Shown: one piece after another, positions 1 to 8,320 of the stretch
Layout: the number at the start of each line of letters is the position of its first letter
Position numbering within the stretch: position 1 is the stretch's first letter
Assembly (NCBI RefSeq): GCF_000981385.1
Contig: NZ_LATZ01000019.1
Coordinates: 1-64,000 of the forward strand
Length of the DNA stretch: 64,000 nt
Reading direction: 5' to 3'
Origin: Bacillus sp. SA1-12
GTDB lineage: Bacteria > Bacillota > Bacilli > Bacillales > Bacillaceae
Position numbers and translations under genes: made by a program
The notes under the pieces: generated by a model
What the model saw: the letters and a program-made list of their open reading frames with translations, nothing else
Told to the model about the DNA's origin: nothing
The model's database searches: none

Positions 1-1427
1 GAATTATCGTGTTTCACCACAATATCTTGAGAAGTAGTAACTGTGTTTCCGGCATTATCGGTTGCTTTATAGGTAACGGTATAAATACGGTCTTCACTGC
101 CACTTCTTTCAGCGCGTACTAAGAAGTTTGTATCGGATGTACCGAATTCAGCACCTTGTATATCTTGAGTCGTGTTTCCATCGCCTTTTACGTTATCCTT
201 TTGATTACTTACAATCGATACCAATTCATATGAACCAACCCCAGATAAATTGTCGTCTGCTTCGACTGAAGCCTTTATCGGAACTAACTGGTGGTTTCTA
301 TCTGTGATAACTGATTGATCAAAAGAAACATTTAAAGTTGGTGCCGTTTTATCTATTTTAACTAATTCACTTTTCACTTCTTCTTCATTCCCGGCTTTGT
401 CGATACTCTTATATTCAATCGTATGAATGCCTTCGTTTTGTAATTCGAATGCAATCGTATACTGGTTCCAATCACCATTATTTAGTTTATATAATGTTTT
501 AGCAACTCCCGATTGATCATCAGTCGCATTTAATGAAACATTGACATCACTAGAGTACCATTCATTAACCTTTGGTGAAGAAGATTGCAGTTCTATTTTT
601 GTTACAGGCGGTGAGCCTATAGTAATATTGTAATTACTTAATTTTTGGTAATCGTAATTACCTTTTTTGTCATATAAATAAATGCGATCTATTTTCCATT
701 CACCTTCACCATTATCCTTCTCAACGTTATAGGTCCCCTCATATTTTCTGGTTGTAGAGTTATAGTTGAGGGGAATCCCTATAAGATAAGCGTTTGGATG
801 AGCGTTTGGATTTATATAATGAACAACTACCCTACTAACCCCTGCTTCATCATCTGTTACATCTGCTGATATCTTAACTTTATCACCAACCGTAGCCTCT
901 TTAGGAGATACTGTAAAACTATGTAATGTCGGTGGTGTATCGTCAAAACTGGTTCCGTATACATTGATACTATAGTTGCTTAAATCTCGGTATTCGTAAA
1001 TATCATCTTCATTATAAGAATAATATGGATCGCCCTCAAAATAATACTTATTATCTTGGTTATCAATTACACGAATGGTAGTTAAAACCCACTTAACATC
1101 ACGATCATCCTTTTCAACGTTAAAGGTACCCTCATATTTTCCGGTTGTAGTGTTATAGTTGAGGTCAATACTTTTAGCATAATCAGATTCGTATAGAGTT
1201 GAATAATAAACTCTTACATTTTTAACCCCTGTTACATCATTTGTCACATCTACCGAGATTTTAACTTTATCACCAACCGTAGCCTCTTTAGCCGATACTG
1301 TAATACTATTTAATGATGGTCGTGCAATCTCCCCTTGTGCAAAGCTTGTTGTTGCTGGAGATAATAAGGATAAAATCAACAATATAACCGTTATTTGTAC
1401 AAGAAAACTTTTCTTCCAAACTATCAT
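1..1427 (-). CDS. Secreted Ig-like repeat surface protein (3' end beyond window)
   Basis: Open reading frame from an ATG at 1427 to the window edge, 475 codons without a stop, so the C-terminus is missing. A GGAG lies 9 bases before the ATG. The product begins with a signal peptide (MIVWKKSF, a long hydrophobic stretch, then TTSFAQGE). At least two repeats start with a Val-Ser-(Ala/Pro)-Lys-Glu-Ala-Thr-Val-Gly-Asp-Lys motif (around residues 43 and 170), each an Ig-like beta-sandwich of about 110 residues. A module resembling the OmpL47-type domain follows (TKIELQSSSPKVNEWYSSDV), then 'DKTAPTLNVSFD' and a further Ig-like unit. No catalytic domain is visible, so the likely role is a cell-surface or matrix protein whose anchor would lie beyond position 1. 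Confidence 0.8.
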   Translation of the reverse strand, partial: MIVWKKSFLVQITVILLILSLLSPATTSFAQGEIARPSLNSITVSAKEATVGDKVKISVDVTNDVTGVKNVRVYYSTLYESDYAKSIDLNYNTTTGKYEGTFNVEKDDRDVKWVLTTIRVIDNQDNKYYFEGDPYYSYNEDDIYEYRDLSNYSINVYGTSFDDTPPTLHSFTVSPKEATVGDKVKISADVTDDEAGVSRVVVHYINPNAHPNAYLIGIPLNYNSTTRKYEGTYNVEKDNGEGEWKIDRIYLYDKKGNYDYQKLSNYNITIGSPPVTKIELQSSSPKVNEWYSSDVNVSLNATDDQSGVAKTLYKLNNGDWNQYTIAFELQNEGIHTIEYKSIDKAGNEEEVKSELVKIDKTAPTLNVSFDQSVITDRNHQLVPIKASVEADDNLSGVGSYELVSIVSNQKDNVKGDGNTTQDIQGAEFGTSDTNFLVRAERSGSEDRIYTVTYKATDNAGNTVTTSQDIVVKHDN

Positions 1428-1744
1428 TAACCGTTTCTCCTCTGCTTTATTATTGGGAATTACTATCAAATTACACTTCCACAGCCTCCCTATTCATAAT
1501 TTAGATCCAATCAAATATAATAAATTTTATTTTTTTTCGAAAGATTCAAAATACATATGTTTACTAAGACTATATTACCAATTAATACCACAAAATCCTT
1601 ACAGTCTCATACCAACATTAACAAAATATCCAGATTCGTTTGGAAGCATTATTCCATTATCTGGACCTTTAATGCAATAGAGAAGGCTTTTACATTATGC
1701 CGACCATAGATTATGGGGTTTTACATAAGAATATCATACAGATG
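1428..1744. other. Gene-free stretch
   Basis: AT-rich DNA between two reverse-strand genes. A 75-codon forward frame at 1453-1680 has no ribosome site and a low-complexity composition; I do not take it as a gene. No clear terminator or repeat was recognised. Confidence 0.5.
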
Positions 1745-2279
1745 TCAAACGTTTCTTATTTCCAACCATTCATTTTCTAAAATACTCATTTCCCACTGGT
1801 TCCAATATTCTTCACCATTTTTCCTGTATCCCTTAACAATCCTTCTTTTATAAAGCCGGCTTTTTCATAACAAGTGATTGCAGATACATTGAAATCAAAT
1901 ATACCAAGACCAACTCTATGTAATTTAAGTTCTTCAAAAGCAATTTTGAGAATTTCTTTTATCATTAGTTGACCTATTCCTTTTCCCCTTACATTTTTAT
2001 CACCTACTAATACTTTTCTTACTCTGGAGATTCGTTTTTTCTATCAATTTTCCCCAAAGAAATATGACCAATAACATCTCCAGTTTCGCTATCTATTACT
2101 TTATAAACCAAAGTATCGGAGTAATTATTATTAGCATTCTCAATGTATTTTTCTAACTGATCAGCATTTAAAGGAAATTCGAATGCAGGACCTCCCCATT
2201 GAAGTAAGAATTGAGGTGAATCAATCCAATTAATCAATTGTTTGAAATCTGAACGTTCAAAATATTTCAGTTCAATCAT
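1745..2279 (-). pseudogene. GNAT N-acetyltransferase with two frameshifts
   Basis: The first 86 codons (MIELKYFERSDFKQLINWID..., ending RKNESPE-stop) match the front half of a RimJ/RimL-like GNAT enzyme. The acetyl-CoA loop continues in a second frame (RVRKVLVGDKNVRGKGIGQ... to LLRDTGK). The C-terminus (GEEYWNQWEMSILENEWLEI) lies in a third frame, ending at a TGA at 1745. Each break needs one inserted base: one near TCTCCAGA around 2023, one at an A-run near 1817. Joined, the protein would have the usual length of about 178 residues. It is either a recent pseudogene or carries two one-base assembly errors. Confidence 0.75.
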
Positions 2280-2632
2280 TGTAAAATTTCTCCTCTACCT
2301 TGTTTTTTTTTCATTTTATTATGTAATATTTCTTCTTCAACTAAATGGCTCGATACATATAAAAGAACGCAATCCCTACTTTGGAAAAGCGCCCTGAATA
2401 ATTAAAAAATAACTTAGTACACGATATTTTCGTACAACTTACGGTAACACCGAGAATGCAGCTATTCTACTTTGCGGGTAATTGGCTCGCTGGTCCCCCT
2501 TATAGGAAAATATTTTTATGACTGATTAACACTCACCTTTATGTAAGTACCTGAACTAAAAGTGCATACTTACATATTTACAGTGTGCACTTTATTATCA
2601 AGATATAAATAATAATTAAGGAGGACAAATCT
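2280..2632. other. Intergenic region with repeat remnant and promoter for 2633
   Basis: Around 2370-2480 lies a degenerate copy of the AAAGCGCCC-type intergenic repeat seen elsewhere in this window. The part next to the flavoprotein gene holds the inverted repeat at 2543-2573 and an AAGGAGG ribosome site near 2619. No gene is visible. Confidence 0.4.
2543..2573. promoter_or_regulatory. Candidate HxlR-type operator upstream of the flavoprotein gene
   Basis: A 7-base inverted repeat GTAAGTA...TACTTAC (2543-2549 and 2567-2573) lies about 60 bases before the start at 2633. The same GTAAGTA half-site recurs at 3654-3660, just upstream of the HxlR gene. YodB/CatR-like HxlR repressors of Bacillus bind sites with GTAAGTA-like halves. 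Assignment to the HxlR protein at 3281-3634 is inferred. Confidence 0.5.
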
Positions 2633-3193
2633 TTGAAAACTCTTGTTATAGTAACACATCCCAGGATAGAAACATCCGTCATTAATAAGCGATGGGTAGA
2701 AGAACTGAAAAAGTATCCGGAAAAGTATACTGTTCACGAATTGTCTAAGGTTTACCCTGATGGAAATATAGACGTGGAAAAAGAACAAAAATTAGTTGAG
2801 TCACATGGTAATCTTGTTTTCCAGTTCCCTATATATTGGTTTAATTGTCCGCCTCTCCTTAAAAAATGGTTTGACGATGTTTTAGCTTATGGATGGGCTT
2901 ATGGTTCGAATGGAGGAGATAAATTAAAGAATCGTAGAGTTGCTTTATGTGTATCTGCAGGAATCAAAAAAGAAGATTATAGTGAAAACGGAAGATATCG
3001 GTACACACTTGAACAAATATTAGTTCCATTTGAAATGACATTCCTGTATTGCAATGCAGATTATCGTTCGTTCTTTGCGTTTTATGGTAAAGAAAATGAG
3101 CCGGGTGGGAACGAAGAAGAAGAAAATGAGCCGGGAACAAGCGAATTGGAAAAAAGCGCTCAGGATTATTTAAATTTTGTTAACAACCTGTAA
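2633..3193 (+). CDS. NAD(P)H oxidoreductase, flavodoxin-like quinone reductase family
   Basis: 186 residues starting at TTG with an AAGGAGG site 8-10 bases before it. The N-terminus (KTLVIVTHPRIETSVINKRW) is the FMN-binding loop of the KefF/YwrO/MdaB-type family, and 'FQFPIYWFNCPPLLKKWFDDVL' with 'AYGWAYG' are its signature segments. These cytosolic flavoproteins reduce quinones two electrons at a time. The C-terminal region has a short acidic near-repeat (NEPGGNEEE / NEPGTSE) not usual for the family. The gene is convergent with an HxlR regulator and shares an operator-like half-site with it, suggesting induction by quinone or electrophile stress. Confidence 0.88.
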   Translation: MKTLVIVTHPRIETSVINKRWVEELKKYPEKYTVHELSKVYPDGNIDVEKEQKLVESHGNLVFQFPIYWFNCPPLLKKWFDDVLAYGWAYGSNGGDKLKNRRVALCVSAGIKKEDYSENGRYRYTLEQILVPFEMTFLYCNADYRSFFAFYGKENEPGGNEEEENEPGTSELEKSAQDYLNFVNNL

Positions 3194-3216
3194 TAGGAAT
3201 CTTTATTAAAGCTGTA

Positions 3217-3252
3217 AAAAAGAAGTATTTTTGTTGAGGAGATACTTCTTTT
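3217..3252. terminator. Bidirectional terminator between convergent genes
   Basis: AAAAGAAGTAT pairs with ATACTTCTTTT around a short loop. It has A-rich and T-rich flanks on both sides and lies between the ends of the genes at 2633-3193 and 3281-3634. Confidence 0.65.
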
Positions 3253-3280
3253 GATTTATACAAAATAGCTATACCTATCG

Positions 3281-3634
3281 CTACACATCCTTTAGAGATG
3301 GCAAACGGTTTTTCTCTCCCCACTCGCACATCATATTTAACAATGGAACGAGAGAAAGACCACGGTCAGATAATGAATATTCAACTTTTGGAGGTATTTG
3401 GGGAAATTCCTTGCGTATTATAAGGCCCTCTGCCTCCAGCTCTTTTAACATGATGCTTAGCGTTTTAAAGGAAATGGTACCGATACTTCGCTTCAGCTCA
3501 TTATGCCGCATAACCTTATTTTCAGATAGCCAATATATAATGATCATTTTATATTTACCGGCTATTAAGGACAACGTATATCCAAAGCCAGTGTCTTTTA
3601 GTTCAACGCCAGTAGGAACACAGGTTTTGCGCAC
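3281..3634 (-). CDS. HxlR-family winged-helix transcriptional regulator
   Basis: About 117 residues. I choose GTG at 3634 rather than GTG at 3643: AAAGGAGA lies 9 bases before the former but nearly touches the latter, and the family normally starts with a short K-x-C segment. The sequence has one Cys near the N-terminus (RKTCVPTG), then 'TLSLIAGKYKMIIIYWL', 'RHNELKRSI', 'TISFKTLSIMLKELEAEGLI' and 'VEYSLSDRG', the full HxlR fold. The conserved Cys is the thiol-sensing residue in YodB/CatR-like members. Likely represses the neighbouring flavoprotein gene and itself. Confidence 0.9.
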   Translation of the reverse strand: MRKTCVPTGVELKDTGFGYTLSLIAGKYKMIIIYWLSENKVMRHNELKRSIGTISFKTLSIMLKELEAEGLIIRKEFPQIPPKVEYSLSDRGLSLVPLLNMMCEWGEKNRLPSLKDV

Positions 3635-4023
3635 AAGAAACACTCTCCTTTAAGTAAGTATATGAAATAGGCATCCTTTACAATAGATTATTATGCAATC
3701 TTATTGCGAAGGATGTAAAGTAAAATCTGCGATAAAATATTGCTATATCCTAATTCGGATAAATTTTAACAAAACACCCCTTAAATCGACTGTAAAAAAA
3801 CTTCTTCTTTATTCAATTAAATGGACCTTAAATGGAATATCTTTCAGATTATTACTGTTGTAATGATATACAACTTTTATAAATATAAATCATTACTCTT
3901 TCATCCTCTTTTCTAATTTCTTAACCTTTGGTTAAGCTTCAAAGCAAAAGCGATCTACTTTCATATTGGTTTGGATCAGTAATATACTGTTTTTGTATCT
4001 ATAAAAAGAAAGGGAGAGTAGCA
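3635..4023. other. Intergenic region with HxlR half-site
   Basis: Contains GTAAGTA at 3654-3660 immediately upstream of the HxlR gene, matching the arms of the repeat at 2543-2573. Around 3775-3850 is a degenerate copy of the 'TTCAATTAAATGG' intergenic repeat. The hydrolase frame extends upstream to 3928, but the ribosome site places its start at 4024. Confidence 0.45.
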
Positions 4024-4590
4024 ATGGGAAAACAAGTATATATTATCCATGGATACGGAGCTTCACCAACTAATCATTGGTTCCAATGGCTAAAAGAAAA
4101 ATTAATAGCAGATGATAATCAAGTTTTGGTTCTTCACATGCCAAATTCGTCTGACCCCAAGAAAGAAGAATGGTTGGAAATATTAGCTAATAAAATAAAG
4201 AATTTAGATAACCATACTTATTTTGTAACACATAGTTTAGGTTCTATCACACTATTGAACTATCTAGATCAATTAGATCCGTTACCAAGCTTTGGAGGCT
4301 TTATTCTTGTTTCCGGCTTTTCAAAACCATTATCATCCTTACCTTCACTAAATCCTTTTACAGTTAAAAAAGTGGATTATAAAAAACTAATTTCAGCAAC
4401 TAATTCACGTGCTGTTATTGCTGCAAAGGATGACTATATTGTTCCTTTTCAATTAAGTCAAAATTTATCAAAACAATTGGATACCTCATTTTATTCTGTT
4501 GAAAAGGGTGGTCATTTTCTAGAAGATGATGGTTTCATTACTTTCCCATTGGTTTATGATATTTTAAATAATATGATGGAAAATGTATAA
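4024..4590 (+). CDS. YdeN/RBBP9-like serine alpha/beta hydrolase
   Basis: 188 residues from ATG 4024, preceded by AAAGGGAGAG; the longer frame to 3928 lacks a ribosome site. N-terminal 'VYIIHGYGASPTNHWFQWL' is the oxyanion region of the RBBP9/YdeN family. The catalytic triad is visible: Ser in 'THSLGS', Asp in 'AKDDYIVP', His in 'GGHFL'. The family are small cytosolic serine hydrolases with poorly known substrates. A hairpin terminator follows directly, so it is monocistronic. Confidence 0.88.
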   Translation: MGKQVYIIHGYGASPTNHWFQWLKEKLIADDNQVLVLHMPNSSDPKKEEWLEILANKIKNLDNHTYFVTHSLGSITLLNYLDQLDPLPSFGGFILVSGFSKPLSSLPSLNPFTVKKVDYKKLISATNSRAVIAAKDDYIVPFQLSQNLSKQLDTSFYSVEKGGHFLEDDGFITFPLVYDILNNMMENV

Positions 4591-4598
4591 ATAATGAG

Positions 4599-4620
4599 GG
4601 TGTCACCTTTTCGTGACACC
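4599..4620 (+). terminator. Hairpin after the YdeN-like gene
   Basis: GGTGTCAC / GTGACACC, 8 perfect pairs around a 6-base loop, 8 bases after the stop codon. The T tract is weak (TTAAAATT). Confidence 0.6.
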
Positions 4621-4659
4621 TTAAAATTAAAAAATGTTCCTTAACAATCTTGCCCAATA

Positions 4660-4770
4660 CATAATGAAGGGCACTTTTTTCTTGCTAAAGAAAAGCGCCC
4701 GATTCTTGAATAAAAACAACAACTTAAACTCTAGAGGTGAAACCTACCCCTTCAATAACCGCCATCCGTT
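4660..4770. repeat. Degenerate intergenic repeat of the CCCGTTA/GCGCCCG family
   Basis: Contains 'GAAGGGCACTTTTTTCTTGCTAAAGAAAAGCGCCCG' style sequence with CTTGAATAA, resembling the hairpin-bearing intergenic elements at 47-53 kb. Too degenerate for exact boundaries. Confidence 0.35.
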
Positions 4771-4856
4771 TGCAAAAGAGTAAGTGGTGACGTTAAAAGG
4801 TAATAAGTTACCTTTTGGACACTGTTAGATAGGAAATGATAAGTTGAATTTTGACC

Positions 4857-5780
4857 TTAATCCATAATACATTTTTCGCATGATACATCCCCTTGTTTCT
4901 TTATTGTTGCAGTGCTTTTAAAATTATACATGTTCAAAAATATGCCAGCACATATAAGAAGTGCCCCGATAATAATACCAACTGTTATGATCTCCCCAAG
5001 TTGTAGCCATCCAAATATAATACCTAGAATAGGAACAAACATTAATGCCATAGATGCTTTTGAAGCATCTATTTTATTTAGTACCCAAAACCAAACTACA
5101 AATGTAAAGGCAGTTGAGAACAAACCATTAAATAATAGTGATAACACTGCCGCATTAGACCACTCGATTGAATGGTTTGGTTCTAATATTAAATAGAAAA
5201 TAAATAAAAATATTGTTCCCATAATAAGTTGCCAACCATTCATATGAATAATATCTATATTTTTGAACTTTAATTTGCTAAAAACATTTGCTGATGCCCA
5301 ACTAAGGGCTGAAAATAATACTAATAACTCTCCAAATACTACTTTTGGATCAAAATTAATAATTTCTGTTCCTAAAATAAATAAAAGACCGACTAGGCCA
5401 AATATCAATCCCACCATTTTATAAATAGTAACTTTCTCATTTAATTTAAAATGACTAATAATTGTAACAAATATAGGCATTGTGTACACTAAAACAGAAG
5501 TTTTTCCTGAATCAACAAATTGCATACCATAAGTCAATATTCCCATATAACCTAAAGCCATGAACAAGCTCATGATGAGATAGTTTTTAAAATTCTCCTT
5601 ACCTACTTTAATCCTTTTCCTTTGTATTATGAGAAGGATAAACAAAGGAATCGCCCCAATTAATAAACGTAGAGATGAAAATAAAATCGGGGGGATGTCA
5701 CTAATTGCTATTTTCATCGTAACCCATGTATACCCCCAAACAAGAGTAACAGAGATTATTCCCAAGAAAACTTTAAACAT
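4857..5780 (-). CDS. EamA/DMT-family transporter
   Basis: 307 residues with about ten membrane segments in two EamA halves: 'LGIISVTLVWGYTWVTMKIAI' opens the first half, 'LVLFSALSWASANVFSKL' the second. The start follows an AAAGGGGATT site. The family exports amino acids or other small metabolites; the substrate cannot be read from sequence. It is transcribed divergently from the LysR gene at 5871, the usual arrangement for regulator and target. The C-terminus ends in a Cys pair (SCEKC). Confidence 0.88.
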   Translation of the reverse strand: MFKVFLGIISVTLVWGYTWVTMKIAISDIPPILFSSLRLLIGAIPLFILLIIQRKRIKVGKENFKNYLIMSLFMALGYMGILTYGMQFVDSGKTSVLVYTMPIFVTIISHFKLNEKVTIYKMVGLIFGLVGLLFILGTEIINFDPKVVFGELLVLFSALSWASANVFSKLKFKNIDIIHMNGWQLIMGTIFLFIFYLILEPNHSIEWSNAAVLSLLFNGLFSTAFTFVVWFWVLNKIDASKASMALMFVPILGIIFGWLQLGEIITVGIIIGALLICAGIFLNMYNFKSTATIKKQGDVSCEKCIMD

Positions 5781-5870
5781 AATTTAATCCCCTTTCTTCT
5801 GAAGTGATTTCATAGTATGTTATATTTATTTATAACTCAAATACATTTATTTTATAGGAGGCATAACTGA

Positions 5871-6779
5871 TTGGTTATGAACATGAATAACCTAAAAATA
5901 TTTATGAAAGTCGCCGAAAAATTAAATATTACAGAGGCTTCTAAAGATTTATTTATATCACAACCAGCAGTAAGTAAGGCGGTAAAAAATTTAGAAAAGT
6001 CCCTCAATATTAAATTATTCATTAGGGATAAACAAAAGGGATTAATGCTTACTGAAGTGGGGAAAGAAATTCTGATTTTGGCGAGACAAATGAAAGTTAT
6101 TGAGAACAAAATATATCAAGTTGCTGATCGAGAAAATAAACTTCTTAGTGGTAAGATTAAAGTAGGTTCTTTTCCTGCTGTATCAACAAATATTTTACCA
6201 AGCACTATCGCATTATTTAGGTCAAAATATCCACTTGTTACTATAGAATTAGTAGAAGGGACATCAAATCAAATAAAAGAATTGGTGGAGGATCGGACTG
6301 TTGATATGGGTATCGTTGCCTCTCCCTTTGATCCCTATGAATTTGAAATAATAAACAATGATTATATGGTTGCAATAATTCCTGAAAATCATAGATTAAG
6401 TCGAGAAAAAAAGATTGATTTAGAAAAATATCAGAATGAAATTATTTTTTGTAAAGGTGGACATGAAATTGCTATATCAAAAATATTTCAAAAAAATAAT
6501 ATTGAGTTTAAAGAGAACCTAACAGTCCAAAATGCTCAAACTTTAATTAATATGGTCAAAAATAATATAGGTATAGGTATTATTTCGAAATTTACACTTT
6601 CTTCTGTGTCTCATAATTTAATTATAAAAAACATTAATCCGAGGATAACCCGTGATATCGGTATAATAACACACTCATTTAATGAGGTAACACCTGCAAC
6701 AAAAGAATTCATCAACGTTATGATTCAATCTCATAAATCTGAGTCCTTTAAGGTTCAAGAAGTTTCAGATATTGACTAA
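5871..6779 (+). CDS. LysR-family transcriptional regulator
   Basis: 302 residues. TTG at 5871 sits 9 bases after AGGAGG; ATGs at 5877 and 5883 are alternatives with worse spacing. Residues 5-65 form the LysR helix-turn-helix ('ITEASKDLFISQPAVSKAVKNLE'); residues 95-290 are a LysR substrate-binding domain ('KIKVGSFPAVSTNILP'). The 90-base gap to the divergent DMT gene would hold the shared operator. Probable activator of that transporter. Confidence 0.9.
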   Translation: MVMNMNNLKIFMKVAEKLNITEASKDLFISQPAVSKAVKNLEKSLNIKLFIRDKQKGLMLTEVGKEILILARQMKVIENKIYQVADRENKLLSGKIKVGSFPAVSTNILPSTIALFRSKYPLVTIELVEGTSNQIKELVEDRTVDMGIVASPFDPYEFEIINNDYMVAIIPENHRLSREKKIDLEKYQNEIIFCKGGHEIAISKIFQKNNIEFKENLTVQNAQTLINMVKNNIGIGIISKFTLSSVSHNLIIKNINPRITRDIGIITHSFNEVTPATKEFINVMIQSHKSESFKVQEVSDID

Positions 6780-6831
6780 TTAAAAGCTTAACCAAGAAAT
6801 AAATTTATCTTACAATAGCCAGACTCTTATG

Positions 6832-6894
6832 AACGTTTGATCCCTTCTAGGGTTCAAAAAAGAGAACCTAAACGTTGAAAGGAGTTGTTTTTTT
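6832..6894 (+). terminator. Possible terminator after the LysR gene
   Basis: Nested inverted repeat: AACGTTT (6832-6838) with AAACGTT (6870-6876), inner GGTTC/GAACC, followed by a run of T at about 6887-6894. About 50 bases after the LysR stop. Confidence 0.4.
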
Positions 6895-7127
6895 ATTCAA
6901 CAGAATGGCCCTATAATGGAATAGATAAGTACTAAATGTTTCTTTTTTTTATAGCTATCTATATAATCAACAACCCATTTGTAATTTCACAAATGCATGA
7001 AGTTCGGCTGAATTCATGCCCAGGAAGCTGTTTAACTTTTCGGGTTCAGATCACTTTTTGTACTGAAAAATGTGCTCTGACAAATCTTGTTCAGGACTAT
7101 AATATCTCGTAACTACATGAGCATTCC

Positions 7128-7313
7128 CCTCATAAGCTAAGGCACACGTATGCTACGAATCTAATGGAAGAAACAAAAGATTTATCATTTGTTATGGAAC
7201 AACTTGGTCATTCTTCAGAAACAACCGCCTTACTTTATGTCCATACTAGCCAAGAAAAGGCTAAAAGGGCAGCAGAGGCACTTGGTAGAAGAAGATCAAA
7301 ACTTAAAGATTAA
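7128..7313 (+). pseudogene. Tyrosine recombinase C-terminal remnant, copy 1
   Basis: Frame from 7128 to TAA at 7311 reads PHKLRHTYATNLMEETKDLS..., LGHSSETTALLYVH, ...ALGRRRSKLKD: the catalytic H-x-x-R, the LGHSS histidine and the Tyr of an XerS-like tyrosine recombinase. The N-terminal two-thirds are absent. Nearly the same sequence recurs at 23061, 54755 and 62202. The DNA downstream (CTGGTAGT) also resembles copies 2 and 4 before it diverges. Confidence 0.85.
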
Positions 7314-7391
7314 TTTTGGAGATAGGAATCATTTACTGGGTAATTATTCTGGTAGTTCTGCAGTTATAGATGCAGCTGTTCATACTATCAA

Positions 7392-7799
7392 TTTAAGGAA
7401 CTTAAATCAGGAAAAAGCAGGTCTATAACTATTAACCCTTCACTGACCAAGGAATTTAAAAAAATTCAAAGACAACAATTAGAGCATAAGCTATTACTCG
7501 GAATACAATATCATGATTTAGGCTTAGTTTTTACTCAGAAAAATGGTAAACCAATTCAATCAACTGAAATGGCAAGAAACTATCGTAAGCTAGTTGAAAC
7601 GAGTGGTTTACCTTATATAAGGTTCCATGATTTAAGACATACACATGCTACCTTATTATTGCAACAAGGAGTACATCCTAAAGTGGTCTCCGAAAGATAA
7701 AGTTATTCAACAATCGGTATAACAATGGACACCTATACATACGTTTTACCAAACATGCCAAAAGAAGCCGCTCACCAATTCGAGCAGCTTATAAAATAA
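7392..7799 (+). pseudogene. Phage-type integrase C-terminal remnant with nonsense mutation
   Basis: Single frame from 7392 to TAA 7797 with an internal TAA at 7698. It reads FKELKSGKSRSITINPSL..., then 'RFHDLRHTHATLLLQQGVHPKVVSER', stop, 'YSTIGITMDTYTYVLPNM'. The catalytic Arg, His-x-x-Arg and Tyr of a phage integrase (different from the XerS-like family next door) are recognisable. The internal stop replaces the Leu of the expected LGHS motif. Lies 130 bases from the tRNA-like att site at 7927, as usual for an integrase next to its attachment site. Confidence 0.85.
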
Positions 7800-7926
7800 G
7801 TATATATACTTCTATAAATTCATGTGACCAATTTGTGACCACAGATAATGATTCTACTTTAAACTATACTAAAATTTCCCTTACTAACTTCAAGGAAATT
7901 CCTCAAAAACCCTTATATATCAAGGT

Positions 7927-7996
7927 TGGCGGGACTGCGTGGGAATCGAACCCACCAGACCTGGCACGCAGGTCTCAAGCAGTTTTGAAGTTTGCT
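7927..7996 (-). tRNA. tRNA-Sec-like 3' half (attachment-site remnant)
   Basis: On the reverse strand: anticodon-loop sequence CTTCAAA (anticodon TCA, reading UGA), a long variable arm AGACCTG/CAGGTCT with 7 perfect pairs, T-arm GTGGG-TTCGATT-CCCAC, then an 8-base acceptor strand GCAGTCCC, G and CCA. Anticodon TCA, long variable arm and 8+5 acceptor/T geometry fit selC rather than tRNA-Ser. The anticodon stem pairs only over its outer 4 bases and no matching D-arm or 5' acceptor is found upstream. I read this as a 3' half left by integration in selC, not a working tRNA. Confidence 0.6.
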
Positions 7997-8320
7997 AGCA
8001 TCTGTTTTTCTAGTTCCTCGATGTTCCCTAAAGTACTGATAAATCAATGTTTCTTGTTATTTCTCGTGATTTCTAATTTTAAAAATTTGGGCACCAAGCA
8101 TGGCACCAATGCACCTATTACCATCTCTATCTTTTAAAAATGAACCTACATAATAACTGCGTCTAAAAAAATTGTAAATTTCGTTTCTTCCCAATTACTT
8201 TGCGATGGATCACTACTCTGGATTTGGCGGATACCCTGCAAAGAGTTTGTGGAGCTCATTCCGATTTTACAACGAAAGCAGGCAAGAAAATGTCAAAATT
8301 GTTTTAAAGCTAACTTATAC
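7997..8320. other. Gene-free stretch after the tRNA remnant
   Basis: No supported gene. Short forward frames at 7835-8137 and 8205-8420 overlap the tRNA remnant or the end of the next gene and lack ribosome sites. Confidence 0.4.

Noticed and set aside
1453..1680. 75-codon forward ORF
   Set aside because: No ribosome site, low-complexity residues (Tyr, Leu, Pro, Ser runs) and no family; probably chance.
3058..3190. Acidic NEPG near-repeat in the flavoprotein as a tandem-repeat domain
   Set aside because: Only two units of about eight residues near the C-terminus; a local duplication, not a domain.
7835..8137. 100-codon forward ORF
   Set aside because: It reads through the reverse complement of the tRNA-like T-arm and variable arm (TAWESNPPDLARRSQ is a common antisense-tRNA translation).
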